Shown: positions 46,390 to 59,649 of the stretch, in pieces
Layout of the letters: each line of letters opens with the position of its first letter
Numbering within the stretch: the stretch's first letter is position 1
Origin: Chlorella sorokiniana
Taxonomy: Eukaryota > Chlorophyta > Trebouxiophyceae > Chlorellales > Chlorellaceae
Direction: 5' to 3'
Assembly (NCBI GenBank): GCA_025917655.1
Contig: CP084609.1
Coordinates: 2,476,920-2,540,919, forward strand
Length of the DNA stretch: 64,000 nucleotides
Notes under the pieces: generated by a model
The model's database searches: none
Seen by the model: the letters and a program-made list of their open reading frames with translations, nothing else
What the model was told of the DNA's origin: nothing
Made by a program: the position numbers and the translations under genes

Positions 46390-49300
46390 ATGAGCCGCTT
46401 CCCCATGTCGGGCACCTCGCAGGAAATATTTCCCGTAGCAGCAGCTGCCGACCAACGCTCCGCAGCGCCCGAGCAGGGCAAGGCGCTGCTGCTGGCGGCC
46501 GGCGGCAGGTGTGGGGCTGGCGAAGGGGCTGCTGCGCTGCTGCTGAAGCTTGTGGTGTAGACGCTGCTCTGTCAGCTGCATGGTTCCCCATTGCAGCTAA
46601 CATGCACTGGAATCCACAGCATGAGGAGACCCATGCGGCCACTGCCTTAGGCGGCCTGACAGCGTGTCGCCCCACTGCATTCCCTTTGCCTCGGGGCAGC
46701 GCATGCATGCACTAAAAGGAACGACTGGGGCATCTGCCGCAGGTAGTAGCTGCGGCCACCCCCCGCGACGATGCTGAGCAGCTTCGGCTGGAGAACGAGC
46801 GGCTGCGCGCTGCGCTGGCGGCTCGGCTGGATGCGCTGAGCCCCGAGAAGCGCGCGGCTCTGCTGGAGCAGCACAACCAGCTGCGCGCCAGCGCCAAGGC
46901 GGCGGGCGTGGAGATACCTGCCCTGGTTGGAGAGGTGGGGGGTCGGTGTGATGCAGGCAGCACAGCACACATTGTGCTGTTGAGCGGGGTTTGCCAGGCA
47001 TTGCGCTGTGCGGGCAGCAGAGCCTTGCAAGGCCGCTGCCACTGCATGCCTGCTGCGCATGAATAGCCAGGGAGGCGCAGTGTGTGGGACCGCGGCCAGT
47101 AGAATGTAATGTGTGCCTGTGGGTGCAGGAGGGCGGCCCTGCCCGCACGTCGGGCTCGGTTGCAACGAAGGTGGCGGAGAAGCCGGCATCCCAAGCTCCC
47201 CAGCAGGTGACTCGCGGTGCACCCCAGCGCAATGCCCAGGCTGCACGTGGCCAGCTTGCAACCACAAGCGCATGCGTGGTTGGTGCGCTGGGGGCTGGTG
47301 CATGTGTGCCGTTCCTGCATGCTCACGCCGCGTGTGACTCCCGCTCCCTTCCCCTGAGCATAGTTGCAGTGGGTGGTGCAGCAGAATGGACGCAGCGCTG
47401 TGCTGGAGCAGCCTGCTCGATCCGGTACGCATAGGCAGATGGGGGGGAGGGGGGCAGCTTGCTGCAAGCGCTCGCTGCAGCCTGCCCACCCGCGCCGCTC
47501 TCGCTCACCCCCATCGCTGAAAACGCAGGCGCTCCAATGAACGGCGCACGCGCCGCTGCCACTGCGCCGACCGACAAGCCATTGGCCAGCAGCGGCGGCA
47601 TCAGCGGGGCCAAGCCTGCCGGCAAGCCCACCACGCTCACCTTTGGCAGCAGCGCCGCGGTCTCACCGGCCGCACCTGCACCTGCACCCGCTGCACCTGC
47701 ACCTGCCGCAACAACCCGCGCACCGACCACCCCGGCAAAACCGGCTGCCGCCAGCAATGCCCCTGCAGCAGGCGCCCCCGCCTGCCCGCAGTTCCAGCCC
47801 CCGCCGCCGCAAAACCGGCGGCGAGCACGCCTGCAGCAGCGCCCAGGCCGGCGGTGTCCGCCGCAAACGCCGCCGTTGCGGCGCCCAGGCCGGCAGCTCC
47901 CAAGCCAGTGAGGCCCCCGCCCCCGCCGCCCCCCGCCGCGCGACTTCAAGGCCGCCATTGCCAAGGCGAACAAGGAGGTGGAGGAGCACGACCCCGCGGT
48001 GAGCGCTGACCCGCAGCCCGCAAACGACACCCGCAGCTCCACTCTGTATGCCGGCGCAGCAGCCCGCACCTCCCTTTCGCGCTGCGTTTGCCACTGCTTG
48101 ATGTGCGTTGTGTCTTGGTTTCACCCGTTTTGCCTTGCCTCCGCCATTTCCCCTGCTCTGCTGCAGCCATCGCTGCCGGGCGTGAGGGCTGGCTCTACTT
48201 CACTGTGCCCGCCAAGCCGGTGGCGGGAGCAAAGTGCGTGGTCTACTTCAACCGAAGCCAGAGCGAGCCTCTGATGTGAGTGGGGGAAGGGAGTGTTGTG
48301 GTTGTGTGTCATGGGAGTGGGTGGGCCCTTGGCTCTGCGGATGAACTCCCTCGCCTTGCCTGCCTCAGCGCCCCAGCATGCCCGCTGGGTTTCTGCCCCG
48401 TCCCTTGCAGGCACCAGGGCCGCCTGCAGCTGCACGCCAGCTACAACACCTGGGAGATCCCCGCACCCGAGGGCGACCGCCTGGACATGCCGCACGAGGG
48501 GCGCATCAACCGTGCTGAGGGTGAGGGGCTAGCCGGGCGCATCCAATGCAGGGACACCAGGGCGGCACCCCGCGCCTGTTGGCATGCAGCCTTGCAGCTG
48601 TGCTCCCTGTTGTTGCGTTGTGACTGCTCTTTCCGCCCGACGCCCCGTCTGTCGCCGCTCATTCTTGCCTGCCCCTCCCTTTCGGCAGGCGTGGACTATT
48701 ACTCCACCCGCGTCACCATCCCCGAAAACGCCTTTGAGATGAACTTTGTGTTCTCCAATGGCGACGGAGTGTACGACAACAATGCTGGCCAGGTGTGTAT
48801 GTGTGTTGTGCCTGGGACCCTGCTCTGTGTGCAGCCATCGGCTGCGCTGGGCTTGCCACGCGTGCCATCCCCCTTAGAGTTTTGAAGTTGCTTGTGCACT
48901 GGCATGGGGAGCAAGTTGTGATTCTGCTGCTCCTGCTGCTGTCCCAACCTCGCCCTCCCCCCCGCCCCCACCACCGCCACGCACACAGAACTTCCTGGTT
49001 CCTGTGGATGGCCCCATGACACGCGACCTCTGGATCGAGACTGCCCCCGAGCGCGCGGTGAGTTTAGGCAGCGGCACCTGCTGTGCTGTGAGGGAGCTGT
49101 GCTGCCGCAGCTGCTCCCCAGCCCGTGCCTTCAGTATGCGATGGGACGCAGTGTCTTTTCGAGCACTGTTGTTTCCGCAGTCTCCTGCCCGAGCCCCTCG
49201 TTGTCAAGAGATCCAATTGACTGCTCTTGGCCGGTGCAGGAGGCGGCGTGGCGCAAGCAGCAGGAGGAGGAGGCGCGGAAGAAGGCGGAGGCAGAGGCTG

Positions 49301-52300
49301 CTGCGCTGGAATCTAAGAAGGAGCGCGATCAGCGCAAGGCCGAGGAGACGGTGGCGGAGATCAAGCACGAGTATGCCAACTGGCAGAAGGGTGGAGCCAA
49401 GCACGAGCCGGGAAGATGGAAGATGCTCCCCGCGGTGGGTGGGCTGCCGCAGCTGTTGTCCAGCTGAAGATGTGGACGCTCTTGTAATGCGTTGGCGGCA
49501 GCAGCGAGTACTCTCTTGATGCAGAAGTGCCCTGCGTTCCTGTCAAAGTTTGATGACGTTTCATTCCTCTATGGCCCTCACGCACCTGCACCCCTGCTGC
49601 ACCCCTGCACCCCCACTCACCAACCCATGCACCTACACTCCTCTCTCTGCAGAACGCCCAGTCGGGCCAAATGGTGAAGCTGATGTACAACCGGCTCAGT
49701 GGGCCGATGCGCTTCCCTGTCCCAGAGGACCAGCGTCTCACCCTGCGCATCGGTAAGCGGCGGTGGGGGCGGGCAGCATGCACAGGCTGGGCCGCTTTTG
49801 ATTTGGATTCACCATCAACAGCCCCTAAACCCTGTCCTACAGCCAACGCATGTTTGAGACATCGCAGTCCTGCGGTTGCTGCTGTTGCTGCCGGTTGGGG
49901 TGGCTGCTGGCTTCCAAACATAGCACCATCAATCATGCTGCTCCCCCTGTTGCCAAATCCCGCGGTGTGCAGGCCACAACAACTGGAAGAGCCCAATCGA
50001 CCTGAAGATGCAGCGCTGCGGCACCCCACCGGCGCCCACGCCCGTGCGCAGGCCTGCTCCTGCCAAGCCCAAGGAGAAGGCAGAAGGGAAGAAGGCACTT
50101 GAGGGGGCGGAGGAGGAGGAGGAGGAGGTGGAGATGGTAGAAGAGATTGTAGAGGAAGGTGAGGTCCTTTCTGCTACTCATGGGGCCGCAGTGATTGCGC
50201 CACATTTCTTTGCAGCTAGGACGTGCCCTAGTTGTACAGTACAAGCTGCTCAGCTTGTCATCAAGCGCAGCATTTAAGCTCGCTGCTTATGCTCCCCCTG
50301 GCTTTGCCCCGTCTCGTGTGTCCACATGCAGATTGGTGGGAGGCGCTGGTGACCATCCCAGAGGACGCAGCCACCTTGAACTTTGTCTTCTTCTACTACG
50401 AGCATTGCGACAACAACGAGCGCCGCGACTTCAAGGTGAGGGCGGCCGGCAGCGGCGGGGTGACTGCGCCCAGCTGCTAGCCTCACAAGCCAACTGTGGC
50501 TGCCGCTGGCAGCTGCTCCGAGTCTTCTTGAGTAATGCTGCTCTCTTTAGCGCTGCTGCTCTGTCATGTTGCTGCTGCTTCTGTTTTATGGTCATTACTT
50601 GTGCGTTTTGCTTGACATGCCCTCGTCCCCTCCTTCCAGGCCCTGGTGGACGTGCCTTCCACCTTCAAGACTGTGGATGCTTGGGCCGACTCGCTGCTGC
50701 CAAAGGTGAGCCCCAGGGAGGGTAAACTACACTGTTACAGTCATAGATCAAGGGCCAAGGTGGTGCAGATCATGGACTGCTGCTGCGGGTCACCTCTTGT
50801 GCCCGCCCGCAGGCTGCATATGTGGTACGCCTTAAGATTTGAAGATTTGAAACCAATGGTTCCCCACCACGTGCAGTTCAAAGAGGCTATCACAGCGAAG
50901 CGGCTGGCCGAGGAGGCGGAGCAGGAGCGGGTGGAGGCAGAGCGCAAGGCGGCGCGGCGCAAGGCACAGGCCAAGGCTGAGGCGGTGCGGCGTAAGCAGA
51001 TGAAGCACGTGCTGTTCACCGTGCCGGAGGTACCACAGGTGGGGCCCTGGCCATGTTATCAAAGGGACGCTGCTGTTGGTTGCTCATAGGCTGAAGCGAG
51101 TTTCTTTTGGCAAGCTTACGCGATGCCAGCATGGTGGCATACTAACGCCCGGTTACAAAACAGCTGATGTGTTTCCTGGGCTTCTTCGTTGTACGTCCAG
51201 GCTGGCGAGCAAATCACGGTGTATTATAACCCCAACAACGGGCGCTGCCAGGCCGCAACCGCATTTGGATCAAGTGAGCCATGACTGTTACTTTGTGCCA
51301 TCACTGTTGTGCTGCGAGCGCCCATTGTAAGCTCTCGGGGTTGCTGCACGGTCTCCTAAGTGTACAACTTCCCACGCAGGGGTGGCTGGAACCGCTGGCG
51401 ACACCCCAAGGCATTTGGTCCGGTGGAGATGGACGCGCCCAAGGAGGGGGACCACTTCCAGGTAGGTGCTGCGACGGGTACCACTGCCACGCCTGCTCTG
51501 TGTCCAAGGTCGCACAGCCCATGCTCGCCGTGGCTCCAGCCCAACCTCCCCTTGCTTGTGTGGGCAGCGAGGGTGCCCAGGGCTGGCTGGTGTGGCCCCC
51601 ACTGCTCGTGTTGGAACACATGCATCTCTGTGCAGATCACTGTCGATGTGCCCAAGGATGCCTACTACCTGGACTTCGTGTTCGTGTAAGTTGCATGTTT
51701 TGAAAGGCACCTTTGGCCATCAGGAGCAATTTGTGCTAAGAGGAACTGAATGCCCCACGCTTGTGCATCGCGGCTGATTGCTTGGGCCATGGGTGCTGCT
51801 GCTGCTCAATGCAGGGACAGCGACGAGGAGTGGGGTCAGTACGATTCCAACGGCGGCTTGGACTTCCACATCCCGGTTGTTGGTTCTGGTGAGTCTGCTG
51901 CGTATTGGCTGGCCCTGTGCTTCAGATCTCCTGTACCCGCTCTTGTTCAGTTCTCTGGCGGCAATGCTGGCTGTTCTCAAGTTGATTCCCTGCACCCGCA
52001 TCTTTTGCAGTGGTCAAGGAGCCGCCGCTGCATGTCGTGCACATTGCAGTGGAGATGGCACCCATCTGCAAGGTGAGCATGTTGTTTTGGCGGTGGTTTC
52101 ATGCTGCTGCCGTTTCTGCCGCAGCGGTGGCTGCCATTGAAGAGTGTGTCTGCTCCGCCAGCTGTCCTTTACTTGTGTGCACCCGGTGATACTGCCATGG
52201 CTGGTCTCCTTCTCTTGTGCAGGTGGGCGGCCTGGGCGACGTTGTGACCTCTCTTGGCCGTGCAGTAAAAGACCAGGGCCACCAGGTGGAGGTCATCCTG

Positions 52301-54850
52301 CCACGGTGGGTGACCCAGCTGGGTGCATGCCTGAAGCTCAGCGCACTGCGCATGCTGCCTGCAGTGTGTTTCCACTTAGCAGCTATTGCCGTCCTCTGCA
52401 ACATGTGTTACCGGCATCATAGATAATGTGGGAGTTGCTCGAGAGAGTTTGCTCGTCTACGTTGCTGTTGCCCGCCCTGTTGCAGGTATGATTTCTTCCT
52501 CCAATCGCCACTGCTTGGCGGGACGCAATATGAGACTGAGTTTGACTGGGGCGGCACCAAGATCTTTGTTTCCACCTGCATGGTAGAGGGGTGCGTCGCC
52601 AATTGGCCGTCCAGTCGGCAGCTGATGTCGGTCGCCTTTTTTTGCGTAGTGTGCACGAGTCCACTCACCAGTTCTCCTTGTTATTGCCCCTCTACAGCCT
52701 GCGTTGTTTCTTCATTGAGCCCCGCAACAACATGTTCAATGGCGGCGTTTATCAGGGCCTGGACGATGGCATGCGCTTCGACTTCTTCTGCAAGGTGCCA
52801 CCCGAGCCTAGCCGTCGTGCACCTCAGCCAGCCGCCCTTTTTCTGCGTGGCCAGCTTACCCGCTTTGGCCTCCTGCTGCGCAGGCCGCTTTGGAGTTCAT
52901 GCTGCGCAGCGGCCGCCAACCTGATATCTTGCACTGCCACGACTGGTCCACTGCCGAGGTGGCCAAGTCGTATTGGAACGAGTATCAGCAGTACGGCCTC
53001 TGGAAGCCCAACGTGGTGCGTAGCCCCAGCATGGCCAGCACTTCACCCTTCCCCGTTCCGTGTTTCTGGTTAAACACTGTGCCCAGCCAGTGTGCTGTAT
53101 TGCTGAGATAGGCAGCTAACTGCTGTCTTCTGGTTGACTTTCCTCCCAGGTCCTTACCATCCACAACATGGACTTTGGCCAGATCAAGCTTGGCGAGGCC
53201 GCGTTTTACTCCCAGCGCTTCACCACGGTGTCACCCACTTACGCATTCGAGATTAGCGGCCACCCAGCCATCGCCCCCAACGTCGCCAAGCTGCGGGGTG
53301 TGCGCAATGGCATAGACATTGACATCTGGAACCCGGAGACAGACATGGTGGGTGGAGGTCTGCCTTTTGCGGCCTGTGATTGAAAGCCACCCGACGGTTC
53401 CTTCAAGCAAGGAACACCAGCCCTACATTTCTGCTTTCTCCCGCTTGTCGCAGTTTCTGCCCAAGGGCTACACTGCGCAGAATGTGGTGGAGGGCAAGCG
53501 TGCAGCACGCGAAGAGCTTCGGAAGCGGTGAGCTTGTCGTGCGTTACGCTCTCCCTCTCCTATGCTTTGTATGATTTGTTGAAGCACTCCAGCAGAGACC
53601 ATACATAGCTCCATACCATGACTTTCTTCGTCGCAGGATGAACCTGACCAACTGGAACGACAAGCCGATGGTTGGTGTTGTTTCTCGCCTCACCAAGCAG
53701 AAAGGTGCGCATTTCTTAAGTCCCACACCTGTTAGCTGATTGTTAAAGTGCGTGAATGCAATAAAGTGCGTGAATACAACTGTATAGCACAATGCATATT
53801 GTTTTGGACTCCTGCAGGCACGCACCTTATTGCTCACGGTCTGTTCCGCACGCTTGACCGCGGCGGGCAGTTTGTGTTGCTGGGCTCAGCGCCAGACCCC
53901 AAGATCCAGGGCGAGTTCGACGCTCTAGCCAACCAGGCAAGAAGTTTGCGCACATTGTTACACAGTCTTGCCTACGGTGTTGCACCCGCAAACAGCTTGC
54001 CCACTCATGCAAGTCGCACACTTGTTGGGAGGCAAAAAAACTCGCTAAGCCCTCTTGCTTCCCATGTTGCAGTATGGCGGGCAAGATGCTGGCTTTTGCT
54101 TTGCATTTGATGAGCCGCTGAGCCACTTAATCTACGCGGCGTGTGACATCATTTTGGTGCCTTCCATGTTCGAGCCTTGCGGGCTGACCCAGGTGACTTC
54201 AGACGCAACCGGGCGTTGTGCACCCCAAACATTCCCGTATCTCCTGCTTTGCAAACCGATTTACCATACATTTCATGCCTTTTGCAGATGATTGCCATGC
54301 GGTACGGTGCCATTCCTGTGGTCCGTCAGACCGGTGGCCTTAGGGACACCATATTTGATGTCGACAACGACAAGCCACGTGCTGCCTGGGAGATGGAGGG
54401 CTCCACCAACTGGCAAGTCGATGGCGTGGATGAAACAAACGGCTTCTCTTTCGAGGTGCGGTCTCATGCTGGGCGTTTGCCTCGAGGGACACCAGCCTTG
54501 CTAAGCTATGTTTTCTTCGCTAGCGTGTTTCGCACATGCATTCCCTTTTGCATTCTTTTTGCCCCTCTCTCACCAAAAACAACCTCATTGCGTTGCGGGG
54601 ATTGACGGTGACGCGCTGGACTATGCTCTGAACCGTGCCCTGGACGCCTACTACAACGACAGGCGGTGGTTCCATTCGTTGCAGAGCGCGCGTCATGCCG
54701 CAGGTCGGGGCCAGGAAGTTTATTTGTCACGCTTGGAGGTCCATATTACTGCACGGTGTTGAGTATTGTGTTCCCATCGTGCGGGATTGGTCATGGAACA
54801 AGCCTGCTCATGACTACATCGAGCTGTACTATGCCGCCTTGAAGCGTTGA
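46390..54850 (+). CDS. Starch synthase III (three CBM53-type starch-binding domains plus GT5 catalytic domain)
   Basis: Elongates alpha-1,4-glucan chains from ADP-glucose in the plastid. ATG 46390 ([20 protein letters not shown]) is a plausible transit-peptide start, not proven. A coiled-coil exon ([20 protein letters not shown]) lies at 46768-46930, then an Ala/Pro-rich linker (47530-47940). CBM 1: [20 protein letters not shown] and [20 protein letters not shown] (48185-49060). Charged coiled coil: [20 protein letters not shown] (49241 on). CBM 2: [31 protein letters not shown] (49655-50700). Second coiled coil: [23 protein letters not shown] 3: [30 protein letters not shown] (51200-51890). 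GT5: [20 protein letters not shown] (KxGGL ADP-Glc motif, about 52037-52250), [81 protein letters not shown], and the end [18 protein letters not shown] (stop 54848-54850). One frame break lies near 54680. Architecture and motifs are diagnostic. Confidence 0.9.
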
Positions 54851-57800
54851 CCACACCGCATAAGTCGGGCAGTGTTAAGCTCAAGCCTCCAAGCATCGTG
54901 CAAATCTTCCCCAACCAACTCGCGTTTCATCAGCCTTATTTTGCCTCGAGAATGATTGCCCACTTTGTGTGCTTGCCCATTTGTTGTTTGGTTGCTCTAG
55001 CTCTTGCTTATTCTCCCCCATCGTATGAGCATCTTTGCGATGGCGGGGTGTACCTCTTAGACACCCAACATACCCCTCTCCATGATTGACAGTAGCTGAT
55101 GACTTGCAAGCGACCGATGCAAGTCGCGGTGCGTTTGCGGCACACGCAAGTGTTGGAGCGCAACGTGCCCCCAATTTCTTGTGTCATTGTATGAACTCGT
55201 TGCTAGATTCTTGACGTGAGCATTTGCTCATGTGCATTTGCAAGAACCTATCGGTGGGCAAGAATGGGAGAAGAGTGCAATCCATGTGGCTTTGGGAGTT
55301 CTTGAAATGAAGTGATGTCCAGCATCGTCGGCGTTCATGGCTTGCTCTTGTGGTATACAAGGGGAGCATGCTGTCTATGCACAAGAAGCTGCTCCTGGTG
55401 TCATGGAGCACATGTTAGTGTGCATCCCGGTGTTGTTGTCTGTCACGGTGCTGTTATTATCGAGTGTTGGGGCGCTTCTTGTCAAGTAAGGTCCATCCTT
55501 TTGTCACCACTTGGCATCCAACAGTATTCTTCAAGCGACGCAAGCATGAAACTTGTTGAGAAAATCAAAGTGAAGCAGGTTTGCTCTGACTACTTACTTG
55601 GAGATTGTTTGTTGCCCGTCTTGGAACCCCTCCACCTCCCTCCCCACTCAACAAGTTTATTGTTGCCAAGTCCCATAAGCACCAAATTTTCACATACCCC
55701 CGTTCAACCAGACTCACAATTTGACAAAGGACCATTCATGGGGCCCTAAAAATGGAAAAGACGAATCTGAACACCGATTTTTAGGTTTTTAGGAGCACTG
55801 AAAATCACCGAGCGGGCGGCCCCGCAGGGTGGGGGCTGGGGTGTGCAAAGTGGGGTGGGGTGCCACAGGGCAGCAAGGGTGCCAGTGGTGGTGCAGTGTG
55901 TGGGAGGGTGGGTGGAGGAGGTGGGCTGGCTGGGAGGGAAGTGGGGGCGAAGGGGGAGGGCGGGGGCACGTGAGGGATGCACGCGGCGGGGGGGGCATGT
56001 TCAACCCACCTGCTGAGCCTTGTGGAGGGGCCTGGTTCTGCTGGGCCATGGTTTTCACCTGCACATGTGAGGAAGGTTGAGGTGTGTGGGGTGAGTGGGG
56101 CAATGTGCTGCATGGGTGCGACATGCGACGCCGGCGCCCGCAGCGCTCCGGCGGCGAGCGGAGGCGGCGTGCCCTGGCCCCACCAATCATGGTGTATGCA
56201 AGCAGGGCTGCAACCCTCCCTCATCCAGCTCATAGTACAGGTCATGCTGGTGGTTGTTGGCAGGTTTGCCAGGCCAGCGACATACCAGGCATGGCTGGAG
56301 GCCTGCAAGACAAGGCAGTGCAGGGACTGCTGTGCAGCAGCAGACACCCCCAGCCGACCCCCGCACCTCGGCCGGCGGCTGCGGGGATCGACTATGGCAG
56401 CTGTCGTGGGGCGGTTTGAAGGGCGATGCAGGCAACAACGGTCGGTTTCAGGGCTGGGGAAGTCGGTGCCCTCAGCACGGCGTCGCTGCGCTTGCTGGCA
56501 CGCGCATTGTGCTTTGATGAAGGGAGAGGTGTGCCTGGGCGGTGCAGGCGCGTCCCGTGGTGCGGGTGGACTGTGGTTTGGGCGGGGGAGCGAGGGCAAG
56601 GATGGGGGACCTTCAAACGATGCAGATGGACGTAATGGACGACGATTTAGGGTGCACGCTTGTTGGGAGGCGTGGTCCAAAATAGCCCTGGTGGGGTGTG
56701 TACCTGCAGGTACTCCATCGCGCCCCAACCGTTGGAAGTGTGAGCGGCTGCTGGAAAATGTTTGTGTGTGCGTGTGATCTCTATCTGAGGGGTGGCCCGA
56801 TAGCCTGCTGGCCTCCAGCTGCCGCCAGCCCAGCTGTTGTACACCCAGCTGTTGTACCTCTGCTGGAGGAGGCTGGCCGGAGCAGGCCGTCCTTCCTCTC
56901 CTGCAACGCTTCTCCGTATTTTATGCGTCGTCTGCCACCTGCACCCCTCCCGGCTGTCGCCCCCTTCGCCAGGCGATGGCCATTAAGTTGCTATTTGTAC
57001 ATAGCCCTGCGCGCCTTCAGAACTCTAGAGGTGTACGTCAGACGCCTTTCGGCGCAGCGCAGCCGTGCGACCGTGCAGTGCAGAACCGGTCTTGGCACTC
57101 CTCTGCCACTGCTGGCGGCACCGCCTGCGGAGCATGGAACTTGCAGCATTGGTGGTGTGTGTGACATGCTGGGGGTCAGCCACTCATGGATGCCATCACA
57201 ATGGTGTATGGTTGCCAGGATCAGGTTTGCAGCCTGGATGAACAGCCCATGGAGCCTGGGGAGGTTTCCCTCGCCGCGGGCGCGCGTGGTCGTCGGGTGA
57301 ACGCGTTGCGCATGTCGTCAGACTTCAGGCAGGGGTGTTCAGTGGTGGGTAGATGGCCCAGTACCTGGGCATTGTGTTTGGTTGAGCTGTGGTGGTGTTT
57401 GTTGTGAGGATGTCAGCTGTGGCAACAAAGAAGTTTGGTGGGGGAGTTGTTGGGTCAATTTGCTCAGCGGGGGCGTCGCATACGCTTGCCTTCAAGGTGC
57501 AGCTGGCATGTGTTGCAGCTTGGCAAGCTGCAGTGTGTAGGTGTATGCTGGAGCATCACTGGTGACCAGTTTTTGAAGCTGTGCAAGTTGTGGCAGAGTT
57601 TGGACAAGACTGTTGCATGGTGCTCAGTTTTCAGCGGGCACCGAAGGGTTTCATGACTTGATACAAGTCCAGGCATGGTGCCTTTCATTGGCCCACAAGC
57701 TTTCCCAGGCGTGACTCGTCATGTAAAGTGAGGCTGATGAAGTGGTTGCAGTTTATCTCACCAGAAAGATGTGACTGTGAGCTGGAACAATTTTTCAGTG

Positions 57801-58351
57801 AAACTGTGTCACACTGCTGGATGGGCAGAGATGGGTACACCAAGTTCAAGGCAGATTCTAATAGGCTGCACACTTACTGTATGCTAGTACAGTACAGGAA
57901 AGCTTCCTGCAAAGTTACAGCTCGGTATTGCACCATTTGGATGTAGTATGTCATGTCATTGTGTGTAATCAAGTGTGTTTCTGCCTCAGTCTTGACATGC
58001 TCTGATAGCATTGCACCACCTCCAGGAATGGTTTTGCAGGTTTAAAAGCTTGTACAGTCTTGCTTTGGTGTATGCAAGGTGAATCTAAGGTTGTATATCA
58101 TTTGAAACCCATTTGGATGTCATTCCACATGATGGGGTGCTGCCTGCAAAGTGCAGCGGCACGACAGGATGAGCAGGTTCCACAGAACCATGTCCAGGGC
58201 TCATAACAATCGACAGCAAGTTTCCCCTAGCTCAAATAAGTGTACAATGGCTGATCGTAAACTTTCAGCACGTAAATGCACGATTTGATGCCAGCATTGA
58301 TGTGGCTGACCTTGAGTTTCCCTGCTGCCAGCCTGCACGGACATGCCTCCC
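54851..58351. other. Gene-poor subtelomeric stretch, part 1
   Basis: No confident gene. GC is visibly lower in 54850-55780 and 57300-58300 than in the gene-rich part. On the minus strand, 55980-56440 holds a few exon-like pieces: NNHQHDLYYELDEGG near 56240, and VKTMAQQNQAPPQGSA near 56020-56066 bounded by a CAG acceptor and a GTGGGT donor. They may be remnants of a lost or mobile gene. A plus-strand open frame of 72 codons at 57728-57946 has no recognised motif. A short tandem CCAGCTGTTGTACA/CCAGCTGTTGTACC lies near 56829-56858. Confidence 0.4.
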
Positions 58352-58576
58352 CGCCAGAGCGCCGACTTCGCTCGAACAAAGGCCGGAACTAATGTTTTTG
58401 CACATGAAAACATAAGAATCGAGCGAGTCTGACGCGATTGGAGCAGGTCGGTGCCAACATGTTGTCCTGAAGTGCAGGGAAGTGCAAGTTCGCCAGCGCG
58501 CCGATTCCGCTCGAACAAAGGCCGGAAATAAGGTTTTTGCTCATGAAAACATAAGAATCGAGCGAGTCTGACGCGA
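58352..58576 (+). repeat. Spaced direct repeat of an ~85-bp unit
   Basis: The unit at 58352-58436 recurs at 58491-58576 with about ten differences. Shared core segments are CTCGAACAAAGGCCGGAA, CATGAAAACATAAGAATCGA and GCGAGTCTGACGCGA. The copies are in the same orientation, with start points 139 bases apart. I do not see a third copy in the window. Confidence 0.85.
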
Positions 58577-59649
58577 ACGCAGCAACTTGGTTTCACACTT
58601 TTTCAGTGGTCAGCTGGTGGTGCTGGGACAGCAGAACAGCATGATTGTGTTGCAAGGCTGTGGAACTTGATGCTGTAACTTGCAGGCCAGCCCTGGAAGA
58701 CACTTTTGAGCAGCAGGCACGAAAGGAAGCACGTGGATTGGTCCTCTATTCACCACTCTGCACTTGCACCTGCACTTGCACCCCCATCAGGCCAGAGCAC
58801 ACAGCATAAGTTTGCTGCCAGGAGGTGCATTGTTGGCCTGCAAACTGCATGCCCTTGCTGCAGGGGTGGTGCAGCATGCATGCAGCTGAGTGCAGGCACA
58901 ATGTGCATGGATAGCCTATGCAAGAACTGCTTGGTCACTCCTGGCCCCCTGGCCATGCAAGGGGGCCTGGCTTGCACCATGCAGATGTCAGGCTGCATGC
59001 CTCCAATGATGGCACATTGGGTCCCCCTGGCCCCCTGGCAGTCCTACATTCCTTCCAGCAGCAGTACTGCAGTTGTACTGCAGGGGGGCCTGCAGTACAG
59101 GGCAGCACAGCCCCCTGAAATACACCATCACAAGGCCAGCTCCCACCAGAAAAAGGTGGTCAGAACCATGGCCAGCCGAGTGGCAGCACCATGCACGCAT
59201 GCAATGTGACAATCCTACCTGATCACATTTTGGATACCTGCCCTCCCCTCAAACACCGTAGCACGGGGCAAGGTGCTTGGGACCCACCACACACAATGCT
59301 CCCCTGAACTCATGAAAACAGCACCCCACAACACACAACACACACACCCACACCCACAACACCACAAGAAACCTCCACACAAAAGCATCCTGCATTCCAG
59401 CACACACCGACGCATGCCCCGCCCCCGACCGTCGCCACCAACCACCCAACCACCTCCCCTGAAAAGTGCAAACTCCTTGGAAACGTGCCATGCTTGCAAT
59501 GTTTACACTCACAAACGATCAGCAACACTCACAGACACTCAACAAAGCACCCCAGCACCACACAGCTCTCGCGCGCGCAGCGCGCGCTCACGCCCGCACC
59601 GCCGCTCAGCCACATGCTCCACCTCAGCCTCAAAGCTGCACACCCATCT
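58577..59649. other. Gene-poor subtelomeric stretch, part 2
   Basis: Contains CA-rich low-complexity sequence (about 59320-59400) and a Met/Cys-biased open frame on the plus strand (58706-59209) without recognised motifs. No supported gene. Confidence 0.4.

Noticed and set aside
55805-56728. A 307-codon minus-strand open frame in the subtelomere
   Set aside because: Proline/serine/histidine-rich composition of a shadow frame, no motif, and splice sites inside it suggest it is not one exon. Only two short pieces were kept as possible relics.
58361-58578. Reading the 58.3-58.6 kb repeat as a CRISPR array or a tRNA cluster
   Set aside because: Only two imperfect 85-bp copies, no short regular repeats and spacers, no tRNA T-loop or anticodon arm; the host is eukaryotic.
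58706-59209. A 167-codon plus-strand open frame rich in Met and Cys
   Set aside because: Low-complexity CCCCCTGG/TGCA-rich DNA explains the composition; no motif or splice context supports a gene.
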